Origin: Buxus sempervirens
Taxonomy: Eukaryota > Streptophyta > Magnoliopsida > Buxales > Buxaceae
Reading direction: 5' to 3'
NCBI GenBank assembly: GCA_947561395.2
Contig: OX387187.1
Coordinates: 35,197,829-35,261,828 of the forward strand
DNA length: 64,000 nt
The notes beneath the pieces were generated by a model, which searched no databases, had not been told where the DNA came from, and worked only from the letters and a program-made list of their open reading frames with translations. Of the stretch, positions 21,939 to 32,032 are shown in pieces; the stretch's first letter is position 1; every line of letters begins with the position of its first letter. The translations under genes and the position numbers were made by a program.

Positions 21939-23159
21939 CCGGCAGAAATCTATTTTCTCACTTTTTTTCAATATAAACCAATCTTGGAGGCTTGTGAGCA
22001 TGTAAATGGTCTATGTGGGCCCCTGTGTGGGCCCACAGTGGTTCGAATGAACCCCTTTGGCTTCCTTTTTTCTTGGGGTTTCAAGACCAAATACTAAAGG
22101 AAATGGGTGGGGGTTTCCCCCCTCCTTCTTCTTTCTCTTGTGCTAAAACCAGCACCTAAACAGGGATCGAGTATCCCTGTTTTGGGTATCTCATATTTAA
22201 AAGGAAATAACCATGATATACAAAGTAAACCAATGAGACATGTTATGCTAGGCACACTTTACATACACCCTACACCAAGCTAAATAGTAGCTAAAAAGGG
22301 ATAAAAATCATTATGAAAACACACAAAACAACAAGAAAAGTCAGGTACTTACATGGTCCTCCAATAACCCTACGCATGCTTCACATAGTGACCAATTCAT
22401 GCACACATAAGATGACAACTAGGCCATGCATAAACAATAATAAGGAGTGAACTTCAGCATGTATCACACATGGATTTCCATGTGATAATATCAATCTAAA
22501 ACCTAAAGAAGGGAATAGAAAGGGGGTTACTTGGGGGATACATTAGACTTGCTCATATGAGGAACATGCTCCTCTTTATGATGAAAATAAAACCCAATAA
22601 ACACCAGCAAACCAGTGGCCAAATGGTGGTTGCATGACCACTTTCCAATCACCCAAACCACTTTCCATCCTCTCTTTATACTACCAAATGCCTTACCATT
22701 CTTGCCATACGGGAATAACCACTCTTAAAATGGCCTAAAAGAGACTAATGGAGGGGGGAAACATGCTTGGAACCATGGGAATAACACATACATGGTAAAA
22801 AAAAACCAACATGCTTTGATCATGCTTATTTTGACATATGTTACATAAAAGATAATAGGGAAGCTTACCTTGAAGTGCAAACTCCCTTTGGAGGTGTGCT
22901 TGAGGTACCTTGTGGCACCCCTACTCCTAGGCAGCAACTCCCTCACTCCAAGAGATCTCCTAGGCCTCCTTCTTGAGCAACAATGGGAGAAGAAGAAAGT
23001 GGGAAAGGTTTGGAAGGCTTGAGAGGAGGTTTTGGGTGCTTGGGAAAGATGGGAGAGAGGTTGGAGCTCTAGGAGAAGAAAAATGGTGGGAGACAAAGTG
23101 TGCTCAACCCACCATACGTATGGGGGTTTGGACTTTTTATAATGTGATGTGTGTGTGAT

Positions 23160-23451
23160 GTGTATGCATATGATGCATGCATGGGGAAAAGGTGTTTGGA
23201 GGAGGGAGAGAGATAGAGAGAAGGATGCATGAGGTGGTGCATGCATGGATAATGCATAGGGGATGCACATGGGGAACACTAATCATGAAGGAGAGAGAGA
23301 GAGAGAGAGGTGCATGCAAGATGCATGCATGGGTGATCATGGGGGGAAGAGAGAGAGAGAGAGGTGCATGCATGATGCATGCATGGGTGATCATGGGGGG
23401 AAGAGAGAGAGAGAGGTTATGCATGATGTATGCATGGATATTCATGATGGG

Positions 23452-23494
<43 letters not shown>

Positions 23495-23530
23495 GCTTGC
23501 ATGCATGGTGCATGGGGGTGCACATGGGGA
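23160..23530. repeat. GA microsatellite alternating with ATGCATGC-rich units
   Basis: Runs of GAGAGA (for example 23454-23492) alternate with GGTGCATGCATGATGCATGC-type blocks and GGTGATCATGGGGGGAA, giving units of about 60 bp. The open frames across it are repeat artefacts. Confidence 0.88.
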
Positions 23531-24023
23531 ACATGCCTTTATGAAGGAGAGAGAGAGAGGGAAAAAAGATGTGGTGGGGAATTAAGCATGTGGGGATGAT
23601 TTTCTTAGTAATTGCATATTAGTCCTTGAGCTATTTTCACATCAACTTGATATTCACAAATTCGTCCCCAGGAAATTACAGACATGCAATCAGATATTTT
23701 TTACTGTCCTGATATTTTACGGTTTTGCCCCCAGACACCTTTTTCTGTTGTTTTCTCTGTTGTTTTTGCCATGTGGGCAGTTTTTAGGGTTTCTTGTTTT
23801 GCCCATAACTTATTATCCGGGACTCCGATTCGAGCAAACTCAGTTGCGTTGGAATCGTGTCAGGATGACCTATCCACTGCGACAAGTTTGGGCACCTGAT
23901 CTGGGGTTTAGCATAAAGTCAATTTCTGCTCCCCGTCAAGTTTGACCGGCTAATAAATCCTTCATCCGGACTCCGATTCTAGCAAACTCAGTTGCTTTGG
24001 AACTGTGTCGGGATTCTCTATCC

Positions 24024-24026
<3 letters not shown>

Positions 24027-24081
<55 letters not shown>
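24027..24081. repeat. (GA)27 microsatellite
   Basis: 55 bp of uninterrupted GA. The equivalent position in copy 1 (about 4393-4401) has only a short AGATAAAG, so the run expanded within this copy. Confidence 0.95.
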
Positions 24082-24082
<1 letters not shown>

Positions 24083-24203
24083 AAGGTGGTCAATTATCAA
24101 TTGATTAAAAAGTCAAATTTTCCCCCCTTAGGGTTTGACTTTTCAGTTAGGGTTTTCACTTTAGGCATTTCCGGGGGTGCAAAAATGAGGTGTTTACACC
24201 TAT

Positions 24204-24446
24204 GTTTTGTGACAACCAGAGTTATATTCAGATTGCTCACAACTCGGTTTTTCATGAACGAACTAAGCACATTGAGATCGATTGTCACCTTACTCGTCAT
24301 CATCTCAAGCATGGCACCATTAATTACTTTGCCCTTTGTTTCTTCTTCTTTGCAGATTGCAGATTTCTTTACCAAATCGCATCCTATTTCCCGTTTTCGT
24401 TTTCTAGTTGGCAAACTCTCGATGATTGTAGCTGCAGCATCGTGAG
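24204..24446 (+). pseudogene. pol: Copia RNase H C-terminus
   Basis: Resumes the copia frame after the family B solo [23 protein letters not shown], then [13 protein letters not shown], then KHGTINYF. These are the hallmark end motifs of copia RNase H. The frame continues with [10 protein letters not shown], the usual polyprotein end (ADFFTK), before the polypurine tract. It belongs with 19511-20778. Confidence 0.92.
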
Positions 24447-24458
24447 TTTGAGGGGAGG
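24447..24458 (+). other. Polypurine tract of the copia element
   Basis: TTTGAGGGGAGG lies directly before the 3' LTR, as expected for priming of plus-strand synthesis. Confidence 0.9.
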
Positions 24459-24635
24459 TGTTAAGAAATATAGGGTTATTTTGTTTTATTGTATTAAGGG
24501 TAGAATAGTCTTTTCAGTTTCATTAGTTTAGCCTATATATATAATCTCTTTGTATTTAGGTTAAATCAGTTAGTTATGCAAAAACAATGAAACCCAAACC
24601 TTCTCTTTCTCTTTATTTATTTGGATTGTTTAACA
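24459..24635 (+). repeat. 3' LTR of the copia element
   Basis: 177 bp. Identical to the 5' LTR except one G/A difference and absence of a 19-bp segment. Followed by TSD CTGGA. Confidence 0.95.
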
Positions 24636-24640
24636 CTGGA

Positions 24641-25009
24641 TACTAGTAGCGTGTGAAGATTTTAATACACATGGGCTATAATCAACCCATAGTGATCATT
24701 TAGGAAGATAGAGCATTTATGCTATAATTTTTCATTAGTTAATGAAAGGGCCATACTTTGTGGATATTCAGAAAATTCCCCTCTGTTGAAATTTTTGTGC
24801 TTCTCATAAATAATTTAAATCCCTTTTCAACCGTTGCTTTAGGTACAACCAATTTTTGTGGGACTTTGCCATATGATTTCAAGCTTTTTTATAAAGCTCC
24901 TATGTAAAAATTTGTTTTGTGACAATGAAGAACCTCATTTGCAAGCCAATAAGGGATCAGACTTACAGATCTTTAGTCATAATCTCCCATAATTTTAGAT
25001 AAAGTAGGC
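24641..25009. other. Unassigned AT-rich DNA
   Basis: Flank between copia and the solo Cassandra LTR. No gene or known repeat recognised. Confidence 0.5.
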
Positions 25010-25014
25010 TATAA

Positions 25015-25340
25015 TGTAACACCCCAGACCCATAACCAGCAAGATATTGTCCGCTCTGGGCCCAAAGGGCCCTCACGGATTTGTTCTTAAGGGACATCAC
25101 GAGAAAACTTCCCAGGGGGTCACCCATCCTAAGAGTGCTCTCACCCGAGCACGCTTAACTTTGGGGTCCCCAGGGGATTTAGTCCCGTGTTGTTCCTTAA
25201 AAGGCCTCTTGCTAATTTGGGGGTCTTAAGACTACTTATAGCATCCCCGAGTGTTGTGGGATCCCAACCATATGCACATCCATGCCCGATAGCTCTCATG
25301 TGAGCTCTACACCTTCACAGCTACCTGACAGGATGTTACA
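25015..25340 (-). mobile_element. Solo Cassandra-type LTR (5S rRNA-bearing TRIM), minus strand
   Basis: 326 bp, plus-strand ends TGTAACACCCC and GGATGTTACA, TSD TATAA at 25010-25014 and 25341-25345. The minus strand contains a 5S rRNA-derived block: AGTTAAGCGTGCTCGGG (box A), then GATGGG (intermediate element), then TGACCCCCTGGGAAGT (box C), in 5S order and near-5S spacing. This is the hallmark of Cassandra TRIM elements, whose LTRs carry a Pol III internal promoter. It matches the LTRs at 56148-56936. It is not a 5S gene: it lacks the 5S 5' half and is bounded by a TSD. Confidence 0.92.
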
Positions 25341-25345
25341 TATAA

Positions 25346-26095
25346 ATTCAGCAAGGCAATAAGGGTTCACACTTATAGCTCTTTATTGATATTCTCCTAG
25401 GCCATCATTTGACATATTAGTAGGCTGTATAATCTTCCCTTCAATGAATTGTGGAAACTTTGGTGGATTAATATAATTCAAAAGGCAAAAGCTATTTTTT
25501 CTCCTTGCAGCTATCCATCACAAACCCTTACTTGATGCTTTTCATTAAAATCTTAGACAAAGCTTCGAGAATAATTCTTGTAGTGTCAAAGATTTTCCCA
25601 AGCAAAACAAATAGCTCCAATAATTTATTTATTTTATTCATAATTTTGTGAAACTGCTATGATTTTGGGTATGTGATCCATCAAAAGAACCGAAAAAAAT
25701 AAAGAAAATAAATAGCATGCCACAGATAAGGATTTACGTATTTTACCTAATATGAAATTATGAACCCCTATCAATAGTAGTAAAGACTATTCAAAACAAA
25801 ATTCTTGTAATATCAAAGATTCCCCCAAGCGAAACAAATAGCTCCAATATTTGTTTTGAAAAATCCCCTGATTTTTGGCATTTGATGTGTGAAAAATAAC
25901 TAAAGAAAATAAAGAAAAAAATAGCAGCCCAATGCCAAGTCGTATCGGCTAATATTTACATTTCATCTGAATCCTAAACTAATTCTCAAAAAAATATTTT
26001 TTTTAATGAATTTAAGATTAATATATAGGGATAAATTTAAAATTATTATCTTGGGTTAAAAATATTTTTATAAAAGGGAGAATTTGGAGTGCCCC
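25346..26095. other. AT-rich DNA with a diverged ~225-bp direct duplication
   Basis: No genes. Two diverged copies of one segment are visible: 'aattcttgtagtgtcaaaga' near 25572 and 'aattcttgtaatatcaaaga' near 25800. Both are followed by CAAG..AAACAAATAGCTCCAATA and then AAAGAAAATAAA. Confidence 0.6.
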
Positions 26096-26099
26096 TAAC

Positions 26100-27302
26100 T
26101 TAGAAGAACTAAAAAGATCCAGTACTTAGAAGATATGCGTACATTAGAGTGCCCCCTGACTTCATCAAAAAGAACAGAAGATAAAAAAAAAGGGGGTGGT
26201 CGACCAATCCAGACACAAGAGAACCTATCAATCGCATGATTTGCTAATACATCAGCAACACTATTTCTTTCTCTAAAAATATGTTAGAACCTAACTAAGC
26301 TAAAAGGGGGACAAATCACCTTAATTTCCTTGATTATAGCAACTAGATACCAATGGTAATCCTCCTTTTCAAGATTGAGAAAGTTGATCATTGATAGAGA
26401 GTCTCCCTCTATAATAGCATTGGACAAACCCATAGCTCTTGCAAACTTAACAAATTCTAAGGCAACCAATGCTTCACAGTATAATGTCTAATTTGAAATG
26501 CATGCAAAAGCAATTGCACCTATGAATCTACCATCACAATCCCAAATAACTACACCAATCCCAGCTATCCCTAAAGAAGTACGCAATGCCTTGTCAAAGT
26601 TAATTTTGAAGTTATACTTATCAGGGTGTTTACATTGTACCTCAGTTAAGAATTTGCCTGGTGTATTTGGATAGAGGACCTTTTTTAGCCTAGCCGAATC
26701 TTGTTGCAACTTCTAGAAGTGTCTTACCACTGAAAAAATATCAGGAGCATTTTTATCAAATAGTATCTTGTTCCTGTGTAACCATAAAGCCCAACCAAAA
26801 TTGGCAACTATTTTTAAGAAATATATAATATCAAGAGAATGGTCAAATAACTTAATAGAAGCAATATTATCAAACCATTGAAGGAGAGATTCCTGAGGTC
26901 CAAATGATTGAGTAGAACCACCAATAGCAGTTAACCAGACTGTAGTGTAACCACAAATGCTCCACAAATTCTGAACTATTCCGAAATAAATAACATCCAT
27001 TAGAAAAGAGATTTAACTGTGGACTGAGGAGAGTAGCTGTGGGAAGAGCTCCAATCAAAATTTTCCAAAGGAAGAGTTTAATTCGTGCTAGGCATCGCAA
27101 ATGCCAGACCTTCAACCAAATTTCATTAGTATGTCCCATGTTATCTCCCAATAAAAGGAGATAAGAAGATGCCACCGAGAAATTACCTTTAGCAGTAAAG
27201 TGCCAGACCATTTTACCCCCTGAGATAGTGGGTGCGAAAGGAGTAGAAGTAATCTTGCTTATAGTATTAGAATCCCAAAGCCGAGAAAGAAGGTTATAAT
27301 TC
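26100..27302 (-). pseudogene. L1-like LINE ORF2, 3' portion (zf-RVT and RNase H)
   Basis: C-terminal part of a plant L1-type polyprotein. From 27302 downward: GKMVWHFTAKGNFSVASSY, then WLKVWHLRCLARIKLFLWK, the zinc-binding region typical of plant LINE RTs. Farther on is an RNase H-like domain: FKINFDKAL (D replaces the usual DG), GIGVVIWDCDGRF, then LEFVKFARAMG and IIEGDSLSMINF. Frameshifts and stops separate these blocks. The frame joins across the Tat insertion to 43921, since removing the element and one TSD gives uninterrupted sequence. The 3' end is not clearly marked by a poly(A) tail. Confidence 0.85.
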
Positions 27303-28395
27303 TGTTTACACCCTATATAACCAACGAATAAGAGAAGGACACGTGGTGCCGAGGTGGCTTGGTTAGGCCACGGCCCGTAGACTTTGAAGGGTTGAGCCGG
27401 CCGCGTCAGCACGCATACAGAAGAATGCGGTTCGAGCCACGCAAGCCAATAAGACAAAACCATAAATATCAGAAGATCGTGCCATCGGCCGTTCAAGAGT
27501 GGAACTATTTTTAGATCATGGCCGGGCGGTTATCACTTTGAAACAGAAAACTGAAGATAAACAACCACCATGAAGATCGTGCGAGAGTAGGAAGTTGAGC
27601 AACCGTCAAGGAGCGGCTATAAAAGGCCTCAATTCGAAGAGCTCGAGGACACAATCCACACAACCGCAACCGGTTATTATATTATTTTGATCATCCGTGA
27701 TCCTTTATCCCCTCTAACACAGACGGATAAACTAGGACTTCTCTCACTGCTTCCAGTCGCAGTGACATCTTCGACCCCTCTTTACTCCGATTAACACCAG
27801 AATCCTGCCACCGGAGAGTAAGTTGAGGCCGCCCCTGATTCGCAGTTCTGTCTTTACAGAATCCCGAGCAGCCGGTCCCGAGACTCGCTCTGTTCACGCC
27901 AGGTGACTTGTGTATTTTCGGGTAAGCAGCAATCCAAGGTGAACCCCCTGAATCGACTTTGTAAGCAGCCGCCCCCTTCCTCCTGCGCTTATACCCGATT
28001 ACGGCTATAAGACCAGGACAGGCCGGTCCTGCGAGCCCTGTCGGTTTTCTTTTGTACTTTTTGTTTCCATTTTGAGGATTATCTGTTGTCGCTTTCGGCT
28101 ATTTGGCCGATTTTATAATAAAGGGATTTGTGTGCCGTTAGTTGCTTTTGCTTTCGAACACTTACAAGAACCCGAAACGAAGACCGAACCCCTAGTCTTC
28201 ATACCATCGCCTGACCGATTTTATTACAGGTGACTTGCAGTACGACTGAACCGATCCCGGTTCAGATTCGGAATAGGTGCCCGGGGTCAGGAATCGACTC
28301 GAAAATCATTGTATCAAACGATACTGGCACGCCCGCGTAGAGACACATCATCACCACAGACACGTGTCCACACCGGCCCATTTTTTGGAGCAACA
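27303..28395 (+). repeat. 5' LTR of the Tat element
   Basis: 1093 bp, TGTTTACACCC...GGAGCAACA. Contains a TATA box, repeated CAGGTGACTTG blocks (about 27899 and 28228) and TGGCACGCCCG at 28325, identical to the start of the primer site 79 bp downstream. Confidence 0.96.
27618..27626 (+). promoter_or_regulatory. TATA box in the 5' LTR of the Tat element
   Basis: TATAAAAGG, about 315 bp into the LTR, preceded by a GC-rich U3. Transcription should begin about 30 bp downstream. The 3' LTR has the same box at 43139-43147. Confidence 0.8.
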
Positions 28396-28403
28396 TCCCT
28401 TTT

Positions 28404-28421
28404 TGGCACGCCCGGTGGGAC
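28404..28421 (+). other. Primer binding site of the Tat element
   Basis: TGGCACGCCCGGTGGGAC, 8 bp after the 5' LTR. This non-Met type site is common in Tat-like elements. I cannot assign the tRNA with certainty from sequence alone. Confidence 0.75.
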
Positions 28422-28444
28422 CATTAGTCTTTGAAAGAGCACTA

Positions 28445-30844
28445 ATGGCGGCAAGAAGAAGTACTCGGCATGCTGAAAATGCAGCGCCAGAGGAACCTGC
28501 CGAATCTCAGGTAAATCCTCTTTATGCTTCAGAGGTCCCGGAAGAAGGACCTTCGAGTTCTCAGCCGGACCTTAATGAGCGACTTATTCAGGCCATACAA
28601 GGTCTCAGCCAACAAATGGCAGGCTTTGGCCAGGGTATTAACAAAATTTCTTCTGATAATGGTAGAATCCTAGCGGTTTTACAGGAAGGTTTCTCTACAA
28701 TGGCAAGACCGGTCATGATGACCGAACGAGCCGAAACATCGGCTGCTGGGTCAAATGCTCATGAAAGGATAAATATCCCGGAGCAGCCACCGATCATGAA
28801 CCTAGGTGTAAACGGCCGACACGAACAGGCCAACACCGCCGCTTTAAGAGGAGAAATACCTCCTGGTGTCCCAGTTCATCCCAATGTGCCTCCGATCGAG
28901 GTACGACCCATGGGACAAAGGGAAGCACAGGAAAACCATAGAGAAGATATCGGGGTAAGAAATATGGCCGTAAACCGTAATTACATTCAAAATGTAATTC
29001 AAGAAATGATCGGAGATCAATATCACCGACGAATGACTAGGCCAGTTTATAGGAAACCTTACCCAGGCTGGATTGACCAACAATTTGAATTCCCTAGGGG
29101 ATACAAAATTCCCGAATTCACTTTGTTTTCAGGAGAAGGTCAACAATCTACTATTGAACACATTGGCCGATTTACGGTTCAATGTGGAGAGGCGTCCGGT
29201 AATGATTTCCTTAGACTTAGACTATTTGGAAACTCATTGACCGGGCAGGCCTTTACATGGTATATTACCTTACCGGCCAATTCAGTTACAAATTGGGGAA
29301 TGATGGAAGAGAAATTCCACTCCCAATTTTATCGTACGGAGCCTGAAGTAACCATGGTTGATCTTGCCCGGTTAAGACAACAACCGGGGGAATCGGCCGA
29401 TAAATATATTGCTCGCTTTAAATATATGAAAAACAAATGCCGGATTCTTTTACCAGAATCGGAATTTGCAAATTTGGCGTTAAATGGACTACACTTTGAA
29501 CTCCGAAAGAAATTCGAAGGTGAACAGTTCGAAGACTTATTTGAGTTGTCGGCCAGAGCCACCAAATACGAGTGGCTATTACAGGAAGACAACGAAAAGA
29601 AAGTCTCATCTTACGGGTCTTATTACAAGGACCCGAACTTTGAATACGGAGTTGTAGAAGTCGTGGGAAAACAATCAATCACCTGCCCGATTCTTATCCG
29701 GAAAACCAAGGATACAGAGGCAACAAAGGAGACGAGTACTTTTAGCCGAAATTATTCCTTTGACATAAATAAGACGGCTGAAGTATTTGAATACCTCTTG
29801 AAACAGGGATTCTTCAGATTAACCAAAGACCATCCTTTTATCCCCGCCAATGTGGCGGCCAAGAGTAAAGCTTGTAAATGGCACGGGGTGAAAACTCATG
29901 AAACTAATGAATGTACTGTGCTTCGTAATGTGATACAGGAGAATATTGATAAAGGGCTCCTGAAGTTTGCAGAAACCGACAAAGAGAAGATGCAGGTTGA
30001 CACACAACCATTCCCTAAAGAGGTGTCGGCAAATATGGTTACCATTGGGTTGCCAAAACGCACTCCAGCAGTTAAGATCGACCTGGATGGATCTTCCTCA
30101 GGGAAATGGGGGAAAACAGCACAACCAGTGCAGAACCAGGTGAATTTACGACCAAGGAACCATTGGAGGTATCCACCTACACAAGGACGGTCATGGCATC
30201 AAGAGAGGAAAGGTGAAATCTGGGGTGAATGGTGGCATAAGCCCAGACGCGAACCCAGAATGGAAGAAGACAGGAAACCAGAGCTCAATGAAAAAACAAC
30301 AAAGAAATTGGTTTTGGTTCCTTCTGAATTATCTTCCAATCAAGTTGCAACCAAAAAACGACTGGAAACGGTTGCTAAATCCTCAGAGGAGTCTTCCGTC
30401 AATAAAGATACATCATGCAAGATTCCGGAGAAAATAGAGATGTCACCAGGCCTCCTTTGCCAAGACTGCAAGCAAAAAGTGATAGCAGAATACCGGTATT
30501 CCCAATACAAAGGGAAATCAGTCAAGTATGAAGATGCACGCCACACTCAGGGGGGCAAGAAACCCTTGTACTTAACGTCTGGTAGACAAGTAGGCTCGCC
30601 GACAAGGACGGCAGCCACCTACAGCTCCGCTAGGGATAGCGGCTACATGACTTACGAGCAATACAGGATGGTAAACGGGGTCAAACCCAGGATGGTAAAA
30701 CCACCTATTATCCAGGATGGTCACTGGAAAAGATTGACTCATCCTAAATTTCCTTTTCATGCGCAGGCAAGTATCGCAGAACTGACCAGAACGCAGAAGC
30801 GACGCTGGCAGCGACAGCAAGCTAAGAGACGATACCAGGAATAG
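28445..30844 (+). CDS. gag: Tat element Gag polyprotein
   Basis: Nucleocapsid precursor, 799 residues from the ATG at 28445 (MAARRSTRHAEN). The frame is open upstream to 28277, but that part lies in the LTR and primer site, so I choose this Met. Residues about 210-390 form the retrotransposon gag capsid domain (FTLFSGEGQQSTIEHI, GQAFTWYITLP, FHSQFYRTEPE, LARLRQQPGESADKYIARFK). A zinc-knuckle variant CKWHGVKTHETNEC (C-x2-H-x4-H-x4-C, as in other Tat Gags) follows at about residue 480. The C-terminal part is basic and rich in R/K/Q. It ends at TAG 30842-30844, with the same frame continuing into protease. Confidence 0.92.
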   Translation: MAARRSTRHAENAAPEEPAESQVNPLYASEVPEEGPSSSQPDLNERLIQAIQGLSQQMAGFGQGINKISSDNGRILAVLQEGFSTMARPVMMTERAETSAAGSNAHERINIPEQPPIMNLGVNGRHEQANTAALRGEIPPGVPVHPNVPPIEVRPMGQREAQENHREDIGVRNMAVNRNYIQNVIQEMIGDQYHRRMTRPVYRKPYPGWIDQQFEFPRGYKIPEFTLFSGEGQQSTIEHIGRFTVQCGEASGNDFLRLRLFGNSLTGQAFTWYITLPANSVTNWGMMEEKFHSQFYRTEPEVTMVDLARLRQQPGESADKYIARFKYMKNKCRILLPESEFANLALNGLHFELRKKFEGEQFEDLFELSARATKYEWLLQEDNEKKVSSYGSYYKDPNFEYGVVEVVGKQSITCPILIRKTKDTEATKETSTFSRNYSFDINKTAEVFEYLLKQGFFRLTKDHPFIPANVAAKSKACKWHGVKTHETNECTVLRNVIQENIDKGLLKFAETDKEKMQVDTQPFPKEVSANMVTIGLPKRTPAVKIDLDGSSSGKWGKTAQPVQNQVNLRPRNHWRYPPTQGRSWHQERKGEIWGEWWHKPRREPRMEEDRKPELNEKTTKKLVLVPSELSSNQVATKKRLETVAKSSEESSVNKDTSCKIPEKIEMSPGLLCQDCKQKVIAEYRYSQYKGKSVKYEDARHTQGGKKPLYLTSGRQVGSPTRTAATYSSARDSGYMTYEQYRMVNGVKPRMVKPPIIQDGHWKRLTHPKFPFHAQASIAELTRTQKRRWQRQQAKRRYQE

Positions 30845-32032
30845 AGTACTGGATCATCCGAGCCATATTGGTCGTCTAGGTTTGTGGCCAAAAGACGCAT
30901 TCCGAAGCCACAAAGGCTCAAGAAGGGCCCGCCTGATTCACCAATCCCTCCAGAGACCACGCCCGAGCATGATTCCAATGCAGTGACCGAAAGGTTGGTT
31001 TCGGACGAAGAATTGACGGATAATTTCGCCGGAGGAGAGGGAGAACAATTGTTAGTTGAACAAATGTTAACAGAGTACAGTAGGATCTCAACTCCTTCTA
31101 CGGTAGAAATAACAGAGGAATTGACGCTCGAAACTCCCAAAGACGAGATCAGTGAGTCGCTGAGTCAACCTCCATTGAGTGCGGATGCATCAATCGCCGA
31201 AATCTGTTTCGGTCGGATGCCCCCAATACCACTTGACTGTCATATGGTCCTCACTTTACCTATGACTTTTGGGGCCAGCATGGAGTTACCACGTTTAGAG
31301 GAGATCCAGGAGGAGGAAGACCCAGTAGCTTTGTATGTGATTGATCCAGAACATCTCGAAGAAGAGAAAAAAGACCAGAAACCGGCCGATGGTGACAAAA
31401 TCGGTCTGGTGGGAGAGGTATGTTTCGTTGAACCATCCTTAACCATGACTCAACATCTCAAACCTTTATTTATAAAGGCGCACATGAACGGGATCCCTAT
31501 CAATAGAATTCTAATTGATAATGGGGCAGCAATAAATTTCATCCCAATATCCACATTGAAGAAATTAGGTAAGTCTTATTCGGATTTAATTTCTTCCGAA
31601 ATCACCGTCACTAACTTTGCAGGAGGTATTACAGGAACTAGAGGAATCCTCCCAATCGAACTAACGGTTGGGACACGGCAGTCTCTTACGGCATTCTTCG
31701 TAATTGAATCATCCGCCGGATACAACGCATTGCTGGGAAGAGATTGGATCCATTCAAACAAATGTGTACCATCTTCTTTGCACCAATCGTTGCTGTTTTG
31801 GAAGGATGGCAAGACCGAAGAAGTAAAAGCCGACCAACGGCCATTTGCCGTGGATTCCAATGCCGCACATGCATCCCTTTATAACGAAGGGGTAAAACCA
31901 ATTTCATTTAGTGGATATGACAAGAATGGGCAGCCGATCACTTCAAGTTCGGCTATACTACAAACGGCGCAACTACAGATTACAGAAGTAGCCGCAGTCG
32001 CCGAACTCAAAGAACTACCAAATGATGGTTAA
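30845..32032 (+). CDS. pro: Tat element aspartic protease region
   Basis: In the same frame as gag and separated from it only by TAG 30842-30844. It is therefore made either by readthrough of the stop or by separate initiation; no early Met with clear context is seen. The first part is acidic linker. The retropepsin domain lies at about 31450-31790: MNGIPINRILIDNGAAINF (catalytic Asp at 31517-31519, here DNG in place of DSG/DTG), then ELTVGTRQSLTAFFV and YNALLGRDWI. This cleaves the Gag-Pol precursor in the particle. The TAA at 32030-32032 overlaps the start of the RT frame by 11 bp. Confidence 0.88.
   Translation, partial: STGSSEPYWSSRFVAKRRIPKPQRLKKGPPDSPIPPETTPEHDSNAVTERLVSDEELTDNFAGGEGEQLLVEQMLTEYSRISTPSTVEITEELTLETPKDEISESLSQPPLSADASIAEICFGRMPPIPLDCHMVLTLPMTFGASMELPRLEEIQEEEDPVALYVIDPEHLEEEKKDQKPADGDKIGLVGEVCFVEPSLTMTQHLKPLFIKAHMNGIPINRILIDNGAAINFIPISTLKKLGKSYSDLISSEITVTNFAGGITGTRGILPIELTVGTRQSLTAFFVIESSAGYNALLGRDWIHSNKCVPSSLHQSLLFWKDGKTEEVKADQRPFAVDSNAAHASLYNEGVKPISFSGYDKNGQPITSSSAILQTAQLQITEVAAVAELKELPNDG

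Larger units (their letters stand above)
20779..24198 (+). mobile_element. Solo LTR (family B, copy 2) inserted in copia RNase H
   Basis: Starts TGTGCGCACC and ends GGTGTTTACA, with TSD CCTAT at 20774-20778 and 24199-24203. Related to 1430-4517. Differences include extra sequence around 21640-21990 carrying its dyad array, a GA/ATGCATGC-rich array at 23160-23530 where copy 1 has its dyad region, and a (GA)27 run near the end. Coding domains are absent. The TSD interrupts the copia motif that should read PTP(I/M)FCDN, confirming the insertion point. Confidence 0.9.
8252..24635 (+). mobile_element. Ty1/copia retrotransposon, complete ends, split by three nested insertions
   Basis: LTRs at 8252-8447 and 24459-24635, with TSD CTGGA at 8247-8251 and 24636-24640. 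The domain order gag, protease, integrase, RT, RNase H is the copia order. Three later insertions interrupt it: 9816-13986 in gag, 15782-19505 between integrase and RT, and 20779-24198 in RNase H. Without these and the duplicated TSDs the copia part is about 5.05 kb, a normal length. It is dead: several in-frame stops, frameshifts and a small RT deletion. The two LTRs differ by one substitution (G/A in 'tatatatag/atct') and by a 19-bp segment present only in the 5' LTR. Confidence 0.95.

Noticed and set aside
23137-23599. Overlapping ORFs of 90-140 codons on both strands
   Set aside because: They are translations of GA and ATGCATGC repeats inside a solo LTR.
26870-27496. 208-codon minus-strand ORF
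   Set aside because: It crosses the LTR boundary at 27303, joining Tat LTR sequence to LINE sequence. Its LTR part recurs at 42802-43017.
28277-28444. Gag frame extended upstream to a Met inside the 5' LTR
   Set aside because: The extension covers the LTR end and primer site, and the HHHHRH-rich translation is not protein-like. The ATG at 28445 begins a normal Tat Gag.
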